Assembly: GCA_016793805.1 (NCBI GenBank)
Contig: JAEUIZ010000035.1
Location: 1-64,000 of the forward strand
Direction: 5' to 3'
Origin: Phycisphaerae bacterium
Lineage (GTDB): Bacteria > Planctomycetota > Phycisphaerae > Phycisphaerales > UBA1924
DNA: 64,000 nucleotides
The first letter of the stretch is position 1; every line of letters starts with the position of its first letter. Positions 17,331 through 25,032 of the stretch are shown here, piece by piece. Below the pieces are notes generated by a model, which saw only the letters and a list, made by a program, of their open reading frames with translations, did not search any database and was not told the origin of the DNA. The translations under genes and the position numbers were made by a program.

Positions 17331-18824
17331 ATGCCCGCCGCGATCACGATGAAGTCCGGACGCCTCAGCGTCCCCGATCAGCCGATCCTTCCCTTCATCG
17401 AGGGCGACGGCACAGGCCCGGACATCTGGCGGGCCTCCGTCCGCGTCATGGACGCCGCCGTCGAGAAGGCCTACAAGGGCGCCCGCAAGATCACCTGGCA
17501 CGAGGTCCTCGCCGGCGAGAAGGCCTTCAACAAGACCGGGTCCTGGCTCCCCGACCAGACCCTCGCCGACTTCAAGCAGTACCTCGTCGGGATCAAGGGC
17601 CCGCTCACCACGCCCGTCGGCGGCGGGATCCGATCGCTCAACGTCGCCCTCCGGCAACTGCTCGACCTCTACGTCTGCCTCCGGCCCGTGCGCTGGTTCA
17701 AGGGCGTGCCCAGCCCCGTGAAGCGCCCGCAGGACTGCGACATGGTCATCTTCCGCGAGAACACCGAGGACATCTACGCGGGCATCGAGTACGCCGCGGG
17801 CACCCCCGAGTCCGCCAAGGTCCTCGCGTTCTGGGAGAAGGAGTTTCCCAAGGAGTTCGCCAAGGTCCGCTTCGGGACGCAGAAGGCCGCCGCCCAGTGG
17901 CAGGCCATGCTCGAGTCCATCGGGATGACCAAGCGCGACGCCGCGCAGGCCCCGCTGGCCGCGACGGGCACCCCGTACGGCTACGTGGGCGTCGGGCTCA
18001 AGCCCGTCTCCTATCTCGGGACCGAGCGGCTCGTGCACAGCGCGATCGCCTACGCCCTCAAGGAGAATCGCCGCAGCGTCTCCCTCGTCCACAAGGGCAA
18101 CATCATGAAGTTCACCGAGGGCGCGTTCAAGGACTGGGGCTACCAGATCGCCACCCGCTTCTTCCGCGATCGGGTCGTCACCGAGCGCGAATCGTGGATC
18201 CTCGGGAACAAGGAGGGCAACTCGGACCTCTCGGCCGAGGCCAACGCCCGCATGATCGACCCCGGCTTCGACATGATGACCCCCGACCAGAAGTCCAAGA
18301 TCGTCAAGGAGGTCGAGGCCACCCTCGCCGCGATCTGGGCGACACACGGACAGGGCAAGTGGAAGTCCAAACTGATGATCAAGGACTCCATCGCCGACAT
18401 CACCCTCCAGCAGGTCCTCACCCGGCCCAAGGACTTCGACGTCATCGCCTGCATGAACCTCAACGGCGACTACCTCTCCGACGCGCTCGCCGCCCAGATC
18501 GGTGGCATCGGCATCGCCCCGGGCGCCAACATCAACTACGTCACCGGGCACGCGATCTTCGAGGCCACCCACGGGACCGCGCCCAAGTACGCCAACCTCG
18601 ACCAGGTCAACCCCGGGTCGGTGGTGCTCAGCGGCGAGATGATGCTGCGGTACATGGGCTGGGGCGAGGCCGCGGACCTCATCATCAAGGGCATGGACGG
18701 GGCGATCTCGGCCAAGACTGTTACCTACGACTTCGAGCGGCTCATGAAGGCCGAGGGCGACACCCAGGTCAAGAAGGTCAAGTGCTCCGAGTTCGGCGAC
18801 GCGGTCATCAAGCACATGGGGTGA
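17331..18824 (+). CDS. icd: NADP-dependent isocitrate dehydrogenase, 497 aa
   Basis: TCA-cycle enzyme converting isocitrate to 2-oxoglutarate. Close to the E. coli type: [32 protein letters not shown] (with the Ser that AceK phosphorylates in E. coli), [62 protein letters not shown] and [11 protein letters not shown]. It is about 80 residues longer than the E. coli enzyme because of two insertions: about residues 165-215 and about 290-345. ATG 17331 has AGGAG 5 nt upstream. Confidence 0.95.
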   Translation: MPAAITMKSGRLSVPDQPILPFIEGDGTGPDIWRASVRVMDAAVEKAYKGARKITWHEVLAGEKAFNKTGSWLPDQTLADFKQYLVGIKGPLTTPVGGGIRSLNVALRQLLDLYVCLRPVRWFKGVPSPVKRPQDCDMVIFRENTEDIYAGIEYAAGTPESAKVLAFWEKEFPKEFAKVRFGTQKAAAQWQAMLESIGMTKRDAAQAPLAATGTPYGYVGVGLKPVSYLGTERLVHSAIAYALKENRRSVSLVHKGNIMKFTEGAFKDWGYQIATRFFRDRVVTERESWILGNKEGNSDLSAEANARMIDPGFDMMTPDQKSKIVKEVEATLAAIWATHGQGKWKSKLMIKDSIADITLQQVLTRPKDFDVIACMNLNGDYLSDALAAQIGGIGIAPGANINYVTGHAIFEATHGTAPKYANLDQVNPGSVVLSGEMMLRYMGWGEAADLIIKGMDGAISAKTVTYDFERLMKAEGDTQVKKVKCSEFGDAVIKHMG

Positions 18825-18846
18825 GCAGACCCTCGAAAGGCTTGAC

Positions 18847-19431
18847 ATGCACGCCATTCCGACCTCGGCCCGCCGGCGTCGCAGGCGTTGGAGGGTCGTG
18901 TCGTGGTCCTGCGCCGCCCTCGCGTTGCTCGTGCTCGCGGCCTGCCCGCTGAGCCACTGGTGGCACTTCGAACGCAGCGGCCGGCCGTACTACTTCGCGG
19001 CCGAACTCAGCGATTCGCGGCTTCTCTTCATGTGGTTCGTATGGGAGCCGGACGGCAGCCGCTCCGGGTTCGGAAACGTCGGATGGAACCTGCGGCGGCA
19101 AACGCAACTCGGGCCTCCCGCATGGCGTCCGCGCGTCGACCTTCGCCCGGCCGGGGGCGCAAGCCTCGCCTATGTAAGCCTCCCGCTCTGGCCTCTCGCC
19201 GTCGCCCTCGCCGGCGGCGCGATGTGGGCAGGCCGCCGGGCGCGGCGGACCGTGTGCGACCAGGAGTGCACTCGATGCGGGTACGCCCGCGCCGGACTCC
19301 GTCCCGACGGCCATTGTCCCGAGTGCGGCGCATCGCCATTGCCCGACGGGGGCACCATCGGGCCGGGTTCAGAACACGCGCGCGGCACGGGTCATCCGTC
19401 CAGCGCGATATCTGACTCCTGCCACACTTGA
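18847..19431 (+). CDS. Membrane protein with C-terminal zinc ribbon, 194 aa
   Basis: Arg-rich N-terminus, a first TM helix (about 17-33), an extracytoplasmic stretch of about 80 residues (WWHFERSGRPYYFAAELSD), a second TM helix (about 116-133) and a cytoplasmic zinc ribbon CTRCGY ... CPECG. This architecture is recurrent in Phycisphaerae and its function is not known to me. GAAAGG lies 7 nt before the ATG. It starts 22 nt after icd and may be read through from it. Confidence 0.75.
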   Translation: MHAIPTSARRRRRRWRVVSWSCAALALLVLAACPLSHWWHFERSGRPYYFAAELSDSRLLFMWFVWEPDGSRSGFGNVGWNLRRQTQLGPPAWRPRVDLRPAGGASLAYVSLPLWPLAVALAGGAMWAGRRARRTVCDQECTRCGYARAGLRPDGHCPECGASPLPDGGTIGPGSEHARGTGHPSSAISDSCHT

Positions 19432-19531
19432 ACCCTGATCACCATCGACCGCCTCTGCTGCTTGAGCGGGCGCCACCGGCCGACCACTCCGCTCGGATGG
19501 AGCCAGCCGCTCGCGAGTTCGCATGACCTCA

Positions 19532-19537
19532 TACCCT
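19532..19537 (+). promoter_or_regulatory. Probable -10 element (TACCCT) of the SUI1 gene
   Basis: TACCCT ends 5 nt before the ATG at 19543; no Shine-Dalgarno sequence. Confidence 0.45.
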
Positions 19538-19542
19538 CGCCC

Positions 19543-19908
19543 ATGTCCCGCCTTTTCGCCGGCACGCCGCTCGACCAGCCCCCCACCTGCGAGCACTGCG
19601 GCCGCACGCCCGGCGAGTGCGCCTGCCCGCGCCACCGTCTCTCCGGCAAGGTCATCACCCCCGCCGAGCAGCATCTCCGCATCCGCCGCGAGAAGCGGGG
19701 CGGCAAGTTCGTCACCGTCGTCGACGGCTTCGCCGAGCGATCCGACAGGACCAACGACCTGCCTGCCATGCTCAAGTCGCTGAAGGCCAAACTCGCGACG
19801 GGTGGGTCCCACTCGCCGACCTCGATCGAACTCCAGGGCGACCACCGCGACCGCCTCGTCGAGCACTTCAAGTCGCTCGGCTACCCGGCCAAGCCCTCCG
19901 GCGGATGA
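19543..19908 (+). CDS. SUI1/eIF1-like translation factor, 121 aa
   Basis: Family of YciH and eukaryotic eIF1. N-terminal Cys-rich segment CEHCGRTPGECACPRH may bind zinc; the SUI1 fold follows with LRIRREKRGGKFVTVVDGF, LPAMLKSLKAKLATGGS and a C-terminal GDHRDRLVEHFKSLGYPAK, all conserved in the family. In bacteria its role in start-site fidelity is not fully settled. It has its own probable leaderless promoter, which is a fitting context for a factor that acts on start selection, though that link is inference. Confidence 0.88.
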   Translation: MSRLFAGTPLDQPPTCEHCGRTPGECACPRHRLSGKVITPAEQHLRIRREKRGGKFVTVVDGFAERSDRTNDLPAMLKSLKAKLATGGSHSPTSIELQGDHRDRLVEHFKSLGYPAKPSGG

Positions 19909-20000
19909 ACGGCACGGCGGCCCCGACGCGCTGCCGATCTGCCGCGGACGGCGTCGAGTCCATCGAAACAGTCGACCCGCCTTGACCCGCCGCCCCGAAG

Positions 20001-20006
20001 TACCAT
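20001..20006 (+). promoter_or_regulatory. Probable -10 element (TACCAT) of the gene at 20015
   Basis: TACCAT ends 8 nt before the ATG at 20015; no Shine-Dalgarno sequence. Confidence 0.4.
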
Positions 20007-20014
20007 TCCCGCGC

Positions 20015-21049
20015 ATGCGAGTTCTGCACGTCCTTGACGCCACGGCCCGGATGCCCCGCCGGCCCGGACCCGCGGGGTGGGACGCCGAGCACGCACTCGC
20101 GGCCTGCTCGCTCGCCGCCTCCATCCCCCACGTCGAGCACCATGTCCTCATCCTCGGGGGCGATTGGGCGGCGGACCTCGCACGCAGGCTGCCCACTCTC
20201 CTCAAACGCGACCCTTCGGCCATTCCCTCGCCCGCCCGCGTCGTGCGCATCGCACCGCCCGCACGCCTCGCCTGGCTGTCCCGCCGCGCCTCGGCCCGCG
20301 GCGGCCTCCTCCCCCACTACGACCTCGTTCACGCCTGGGACCAGGGGTCCTCCGCCCTCGCCCGCAGGTGGTGGCCCGCGGCGCGACACGTCTCCTGGGT
20401 CGGCGACGACCCGCCCGCCATCGTCCGCTCGCGCGATCCCGCGCGGCGAGCCTCGCTCCGCGATCGTTGGGGTATCGGCTCGCGCACCCGCGCGGTACTC
20501 GTCCTCGGGCCCGCACCCGACGCCATGCGGCTCTCGTTCGTGCTCGGGGTGGCCGAACGCGTCGGCGGTCCCATCGCTGGCGTGTTGCCGACCGATGCGC
20601 CAGAGTACCATCGCGCTGCCGCGTTCCATCGCCTCGCACAATCGCGCTCGCCGATCCTCGTCTCGCCGCGCCCAAGGTCCGAGTTGCTCGAAGCCTGTGA
20701 CCTCGGGCTGATCGACTGCTCGGCCCGGTCGCTCCGCACCGCCGATCCGCGGGCCTTTCGGGCGTGGATCGCCGAGGCCCACGCCGCGGGGCTGCCCGTG
20801 GTCTGTCCGGCTGCGCTGGCGGACGCGACCCTGTACCCCCCCGCCGCCGCCGGCCTGATCACGACGAACACCGCGACGCTCCACGTCGGCTCGACACTCG
20901 CCGTGGCGACCGCGCTGGATCTCGCCGCGCTGAGCGATCGCGTGCGGGCTCATGCCGCGGGCCTCGCGCTGGGGGCCGGCCTTCTCGCCTCGCTGCGCCA
21001 GGCGTGGGGACTCTCCGAGGCGCCCATCGCTGCCGCGGAGGTCGCATGA
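20015..21049 (+). CDS. Glycosyltransferase-like protein (GT4-like fold), 344 aa
   Basis: Begins MRVLHVLDATARM and continues as two Rossmann-like halves. Patterns seen: HHVLILGGDWAADLARRLP, HYDLVHAWDQGSSALAR and, in the second half, AVLVLGPAPDAMRLSFVLG and AHAAGLPVVCPAALAD. The EX7E motif of active GT4 enzymes is not obvious, so activity is uncertain. It overlaps the tyrosine phosphatase gene by 4 nt (ATGA), which suggests a shared role, possibly in polysaccharide production, where low-molecular-weight phosphatases often act. Confidence 0.6.
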   Translation: MRVLHVLDATARMPRRPGPAGWDAEHALAACSLAASIPHVEHHVLILGGDWAADLARRLPTLLKRDPSAIPSPARVVRIAPPARLAWLSRRASARGGLLPHYDLVHAWDQGSSALARRWWPAARHVSWVGDDPPAIVRSRDPARRASLRDRWGIGSRTRAVLVLGPAPDAMRLSFVLGVAERVGGPIAGVLPTDAPEYHRAAAFHRLAQSRSPILVSPRPRSELLEACDLGLIDCSARSLRTADPRAFRAWIAEAHAAGLPVVCPAALADATLYPPAAAGLITTNTATLHVGSTLAVATALDLAALSDRVRAHAAGLALGAGLLASLRQAWGLSEAPIAAAEVA

Positions 21050-21537
21050 TCGAGCGCGTCGGGGTGCTCTTTGTCTGCACGGGCAACATCTGCCGCTCCC
21101 CGCTCGCCGAGGCCGCGTTCATCGCGCGCGCCCGCGCCGCGGGCGCGCTCGATCACCTCGAGATCGACTCGTGCGGGACCGGGGGCTGGCACGCGGGCGA
21201 GCCGGCGGACGCTCGCTCCATCGCCGTGGCCCGCCGCGCGGGAATCCCGATCGACCACGTCGCCCGCGAGTTCGACGCCGCTGCCGACCCGGTCCGCTTC
21301 CGCTGGCACATCCCCATGGACCGCAGCCACGAGCGATTCCTCCTCCGCGCCGGCGTCCCGTCCGATCGCGTGATCCTCATGCGGCACTTCGACCCCGCCT
21401 CGCGCGACCTCTTCGGGGACGGGCTCGACGTGCCCGACCCCTACTACGGCACGCCGGCCGACTTCGAGCGCGTCCTCCGCATGGTCGACGCCGCCGCCGA
21501 GGGCCTCCTGCGGTTCGTCCTCGAGCGACGGGCCTAG
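21046..21537 (+). CDS. Low-molecular-weight protein-tyrosine phosphatase, 163 aa
   Basis: LMW-PTP (Wzb/YwlE type). The P-loop is C11-TGNIC-R17-S, matching CX5R(S/T); Asp131 in DVPDPYYG is the general acid. MDRSH at 91-95 corresponds to the conserved MD...N region. Could act on phosphotyrosine or phosphoarginine. Coupled by an ATGA overlap to the glycosyltransferase-like gene. Confidence 0.9.
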   Translation: MIERVGVLFVCTGNICRSPLAEAAFIARARAAGALDHLEIDSCGTGGWHAGEPADARSIAVARRAGIPIDHVAREFDAAADPVRFRWHIPMDRSHERFLLRAGVPSDRVILMRHFDPASRDLFGDGLDVPDPYYGTPADFERVLRMVDAAAEGLLRFVLERRA

Positions 21538-21557
21538 TCCGACGGCACGTTCGCGAG

Positions 21558-21563
21558 TATGCT
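21558..21563 (+). promoter_or_regulatory. Probable -10 element (TATGCT) of the gene at 21570
   Basis: TATGCT ends 6 nt before the ATG at 21570, with no Shine-Dalgarno sequence. Confidence 0.45.
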
Positions 21564-21569
21564 GCCACG

Positions 21570-22019
21570 ATGGAGTACGAGAGCCGCATCAAGTACGACG
21601 CCGCCCGCATCCACGCCGCCGCCATCTACTGCTCCGACGGCCGGCTCGGGGAACACTTCGACGACTTCCTCCAGCACGGGCTCTCGCTCCCGCGCTACGA
21701 CCGCGTGACCCTGCCCGGCGGGGCTGCGTGCCTCGCGGGGCACCCCCAGGCGCACCTCGAAGAGCAGGGCGTCGTCGACGAACTGCAGTTCCTCGTCGAG
21801 GTCCACAAACTCCGCCGTGTCGTGCTGATCGCCCACGAGGCCTGCGCGTTCTACGCGACGAGGCTCGAACTCAAGGAACCACGCCTCGAACTCGTGCAGC
21901 GGGCCGACCTCGTCCGCGCCGCGGCGTTCGTCCACCGTGTCACCGGCCTTGACTCCATCGAGGCGTACTTTGCGCGACTCGCCGAGGGCCGCGTACGCTT
22001 CGAAGCCGTCCCGGTATGA
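21570..22019 (+). CDS. Beta-carbonic-anhydrase-like protein, 149 aa
   Basis: Short protein with the zinc-ligand pattern of beta-carbonic anhydrases: Cys21-Ser-Asp23-Gly-Arg25 (CSDGR) and His89-Glu-Ala-Cys92 (HEACAFY). The C-terminal third of typical beta-CAs is missing or changed, and the usual GA after H-X2-C is FY. Zinc binding seems likely; CO2 hydration is not certain. ELVQRADLVRAAAFVHRVTG resembles the helical part that follows the active site. Confidence 0.65.
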   Translation: MEYESRIKYDAARIHAAAIYCSDGRLGEHFDDFLQHGLSLPRYDRVTLPGGAACLAGHPQAHLEEQGVVDELQFLVEVHKLRRVVLIAHEACAFYATRLELKEPRLELVQRADLVRAAAFVHRVTGLDSIEAYFARLAEGRVRFEAVPV

Positions 22020-22078
22020 TCGTCGCCACCCGTCGCGCCGCCTCCAGGCGGCGATCCCCCAGCCACCAGGAGCATCCC

Positions 22079-22447
22079 ATGGCGTACGTTGATGGTTTCG
22101 TCATCGTGGTCCCGACCAGGAAACTCCCCGCCTACTGGAAACTCGCCCGGGCCTCGTCCAAGATCTGGCTCGAACTCGGTGCCTCCGAGTACCGCGAGTG
22201 CGCGGGCGACGACCTCAACATCCCCTTCGGCGTCCCGTTCCCCAAACTCGCCAAGGCCAAGCCCGGCGAGACCGTCGTCTTCTCGTGGATCGTCTACAAG
22301 AACAAGGCCACGCGCGACCGCGTCAACGCCCGCGTCATGAAGGACCCGCGCATCCTGGCCATGTGCGACCCCAAGAACATGCCCTTCGACATGAAGCGAA
22401 TGTCCATGGGCGGGTTCAAGGTCGTCGTCAGCGCGCTCAAGGCCTGA
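22079..22447 (+). CDS. DUF1428-family protein, 122 aa
   Basis: Starts MAYVDGFVIVVPTRKLPAYW behind CCAGGAG, and contains EYRECAGDD, FPKLAKAKPGETVVFSWIVY, RDRVNARVMKDPR and FDMKRMSMGGFKVVV, all hallmarks of the DUF1428 (dimeric alpha-beta barrel) family. Function unknown; related folds bind small molecules. The next gene begins 3 nt after its stop. Confidence 0.9.
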   Translation: MAYVDGFVIVVPTRKLPAYWKLARASSKIWLELGASEYRECAGDDLNIPFGVPFPKLAKAKPGETVVFSWIVYKNKATRDRVNARVMKDPRILAMCDPKNMPFDMKRMSMGGFKVVVSALKA

Positions 22448-22450
22448 TCC

Positions 22451-22930
22451 ATGACCGTCCGCGTGCGATCGGCGACCGCGGACGACGTGCCCGACGTCCT
22501 CCCGCTCGTTCGCGCGCTGTGCGACCTGCATGCCGCCAACGACCCCGAGCGCTTCGCGGTGCGCACCGACGTGATCGACCGCTACGCCCGCTGGCTCCCC
22601 GAGCGCGCCCGCGACCCGCGTAGCGTCTTCCTCGTCGCCGAGGCCGAGGGCATGCCGGGGCTCGTCGGGTTCGTCGTCTGCACCATCGAGCCAGAGGTCC
22701 CCATCTTCTGGATCCCCGAGTGCGGATGGGTCCACGACGTGTACGTCATCCCCGAGGCCCGTCGCCGCGGCGTCGCCCGGGCCCTCGTGCGCGAAGTCGT
22801 CCGCCGATACGCCGCGATGGGTGTCAAGCAACTCCGCCTGCACACCGGCGTGTTCAACGACTCCGCCCGCACGGCCTTCGCGGCCGAGGGGTTCCGCCCC
22901 TGCGTCGTCGAGATGCTGCGGACGCTCTGA
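22451..22930 (+). CDS. GNAT-family N-acetyltransferase, 159 aa
   Basis: Acetyl-CoA binding loop VIPEARRRGVARALVREV (about residues 100-117), N-terminal VRSATADDVPDVLPLVRAL, and C-terminal LHTGVFNDSARTAFAAEGFRP. It follows DUF1428 after 3 nt, so both are probably on one transcript. Substrate unknown. Confidence 0.88.
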   Translation: MTVRVRSATADDVPDVLPLVRALCDLHAANDPERFAVRTDVIDRYARWLPERARDPRSVFLVAEAEGMPGLVGFVVCTIEPEVPIFWIPECGWVHDVYVIPEARRRGVARALVREVVRRYAAMGVKQLRLHTGVFNDSARTAFAAEGFRPCVVEMLRTL

Positions 22931-23057
22931 ACGACGCGTGACGTCCCGACATCCGATGGACGCCTTCGCGCCTCAAGCCGAATGCCCGGGGAACGAGTCT
23001 CAACGCCCAAGCCGCTTGACCCGGGCGCTGCGATGTCTCACGCGCTGCCCCTAGCGA

Positions 23058-23633
23058 TTATCGACGCCGACGCGCCGCGAGCACGCCCGCCAGCCCGATC
23101 AGGCTCGCCACGCCCGGGGCCGGAACGAGGAACCCGCGGATCTCGCCGCCGCCGAACACGGACGAGTGGATGTTGAAGTACGCCCTGCCCGTGTCCATCG
23201 CGCTCTTGAGCGCCGCGAACGCCGAGAGCGGCGTGCCCCCGTTTGCAGTGATGTACGACGCGTTGTAACTGCTCGCCAGCGTCATGTCGAACGTCGTGTC
23301 CATCGAGCCCGCGGTCACGCCCAGCGGGAACCCGAGGAAACTGGGCGTCTGCGTCGCCACGCCCGCCGTCCCGGACATCGGAACCGCCGTCGCCGCGTGG
23401 ATGTGCGCCGCCGTCGTCGTCCCCAACAGGCCCGAGAACGTCGCCTCCACACGCATCGTGTTCAGCACGTCGTCGATCGTCACGGTGGTAAAGCCGATCC
23501 CCGGCGACGCGTTCGGAGGAGCCTCGGTGATCCCGTCCATCGCCGCGGTGTAGACGAAAATCGTCGCGCTCGCGGCGGCCGACGCGAATGCCACACCAGC
23601 CATCGCCGCTAGGACCTGCACGGACGCCTTCAT
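23058..23633 (-). CDS. CHRD-domain PEP-CTERM protein, 191 aa
   Basis: Signal peptide (MKASVQVLAAMAGVAFASA...), then a CHRD domain recognisable from TTAAHIHAATAVPMSGTAGV, GRAYFNIHSSVFGGGEIRG and the preceding sheet. C-terminus has VPAPGVASLIGLAGVLAARR with Arg extension, a PEP-CTERM-type sorting tail. Secreted and probably cell-surface attached. ATG 23633 has TTAGGAG upstream, and a good promoter lies at 23664-23691. CHRD domains occur in chordin and many bacterial exported proteins; their ligand is unknown. Confidence 0.9.
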   Translation of the reverse strand: MKASVQVLAAMAGVAFASAAASATIFVYTAAMDGITEAPPNASPGIGFTTVTIDDVLNTMRVEATFSGLLGTTTAAHIHAATAVPMSGTAGVATQTPSFLGFPLGVTAGSMDTTFDMTLASSYNASYITANGGTPLSAFAALKSAMDTGRAYFNIHSSVFGGGEIRGFLVPAPGVASLIGLAGVLAARRRR

Positions 23634-23663
23634 GCTGTCTCCTCTCCTAAGTGGATTCCGCAT

Positions 23664-23691
23664 AGATTACCGGAGCCTCGGCGGCCGTCAA
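23664..23691 (-). promoter_or_regulatory. Sigma70-type promoter of the CHRD gene
   Basis: TTGACG (23686-23691) and TAATCT (23664-23669) on the minus strand with a 16-nt spacer. The leader is about 25 nt and contains AGGAG. The same TTGAC(A/G)-16-TAATCT layout occurs at 60083-60110. Confidence 0.65.
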
Positions 23692-23723
23692 GTACGAATT
23701 TCCTACGAACCAATACTGATCTG

Positions 23724-24194
23724 ATGATCCTTAATGTCCCCCGCCGCGTGCGAGCCCCCCCACGGCTCGGCTCTTGGGAGTCTCGCAGGATGCTCTTCCG
23801 CGGTCTCGCCCTCTGGCTCGCGTTCATGGCGATCGAATCGCTCGCCGGTGCCGCACGCGAGGCATGGCTAGCGCCCGCGGTCGGTTCCGTGCGCGCGCGG
23901 CAGGTCGGCGCGGTCGCCGGCATCCTCATCATCCTCGTGCTGGCCGTGGCGTCGGCACCCTGGTTCTGCGGCGGAAGGCCACCGCCCACGAGGCGATTGC
24001 TCGCGCTCGGCGGCCTCTGGGTCGTACTCACTCTTGGGTTTGAGGTGCTCGTGGGCCGGGCCATGCTCGGACATTGGCCCTGGGCGCGCATGGCCGAGGA
24101 CTTCGACCCCCGCCGCGGTGGTCTGATGGCGTTTGGGCTCCTGGCCCTGGCGGCCGCGCCGATCTTCGGCGCTCGGGTTCGGTTCGGTCGCTGA
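23724..24194 (+). CDS. Integral membrane protein, 156 aa
   Basis: Four predicted helices (about residues 24-42, 62-78, 92-110, 132-148) with a short N-terminal Arg-rich segment. No family recognised. Start ATG 23724 or ATG 23790 (MLFRGLALW); the second has only AGG directly in front. It is divergent from the CHRD gene. Confidence 0.55.
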   Translation: MILNVPRRVRAPPRLGSWESRRMLFRGLALWLAFMAIESLAGAAREAWLAPAVGSVRARQVGAVAGILIILVLAVASAPWFCGGRPPPTRRLLALGGLWVVLTLGFEVLVGRAMLGHWPWARMAEDFDPRRGGLMAFGLLALAAAPIFGARVRFGR

Positions 24195-24291
24195 CGGTCT
24201 GCCCGGACGGTATCTTTACGCCCAAGTTTGTTGGTACTCGCTTCGCGCCGGAGCCTGCGGAGGGCATCCGGTGCGACGGGCAGGGATCGGC

Positions 24292-25032
24292 ATGACCACG
24301 AACAGCGCATCCTCGTGGAAGCCGCCGCCCGGGTGGGCGCGGTGTGTCTATCGGGCGCTCCGCGGGATGGCCCGCACCGTATTTCGGCTTGCATTCCGGG
24401 CGAGATCGCACGACCCCGCTCGCGTCCCCAAGTCCGGCCCGGTGCTGCTCGTGGCCAACCACCAGTCCTACCTCGACCCCCCGCTCATCGGGAGCATGGT
24501 GACCCACCGCGAGTTGGACTACATCGCGCGGATGGGCCTGTTCAAGGACCCGCTGATGCGGGCGCTTATGCCGGTCACCAACTGCATCCCGATCCGCGAG
24601 CAGGGCGGGGATGCGGCGGCGATCCGCGAGGTGCTGCGCCGCCTCGAGGCCGGGCGGGCGGTGCTCATCTTTCCGGAGGGCACGCGCACGCCCGACGGGG
24701 CGATGCGTCCGTTCAAGCGTGGCGTGGCGGTGCTGGTCAAGCGAGCGCGGTGCCCGGTGGTGCCGATCGCGGTGGAGGGGTGCTACGACAGTTGGCCGCG
24801 GGACCGCGAGATGCCTCGGTTCGGCGGGCCGTGCCGTGTCGCGGTGGCGTATGGGGAGCCGATCGCGTACGAGGAACTCATGGGCGATGGGGCCGAGGCT
24901 GGACTGGCGCGGCTGGCGCGGATCGTCGACGGGATGCGGCTCTCGTTGCGGGCGGAGTTGCGCCGCGCGAGCGGCGGGAGTTTCCCGCCCCGAGGCCCCG
25001 GGGACGAGCCGATCGACCGCGCGACGGAGTAA
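24292..25032 (+). CDS. 1-acyl-sn-glycerol-3-phosphate acyltransferase (PlsC family), 246 aa
   Basis: Makes phosphatidic acid from lysophosphatidic acid at the inner membrane. Block I NHQSYLD (HX4D), block II GLFKDPLMRALMP, block III IFPEGTRTPDGAM and block IV VVPIAVEGCYDSW are all in order. No long TM segment, so a peripheral enzyme. The C-terminal 20 residues are Pro/Gly-rich. Its stop abuts the convergent TPR-glycosyltransferase stop. Confidence 0.88.
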   Translation: MTTNSASSWKPPPGWARCVYRALRGMARTVFRLAFRARSHDPARVPKSGPVLLVANHQSYLDPPLIGSMVTHRELDYIARMGLFKDPLMRALMPVTNCIPIREQGGDAAAIREVLRRLEAGRAVLIFPEGTRTPDGAMRPFKRGVAVLVKRARCPVVPIAVEGCYDSWPRDREMPRFGGPCRVAVAYGEPIAYEELMGDGAEAGLARLARIVDGMRLSLRAELRRASGGSFPPRGPGDEPIDRATE

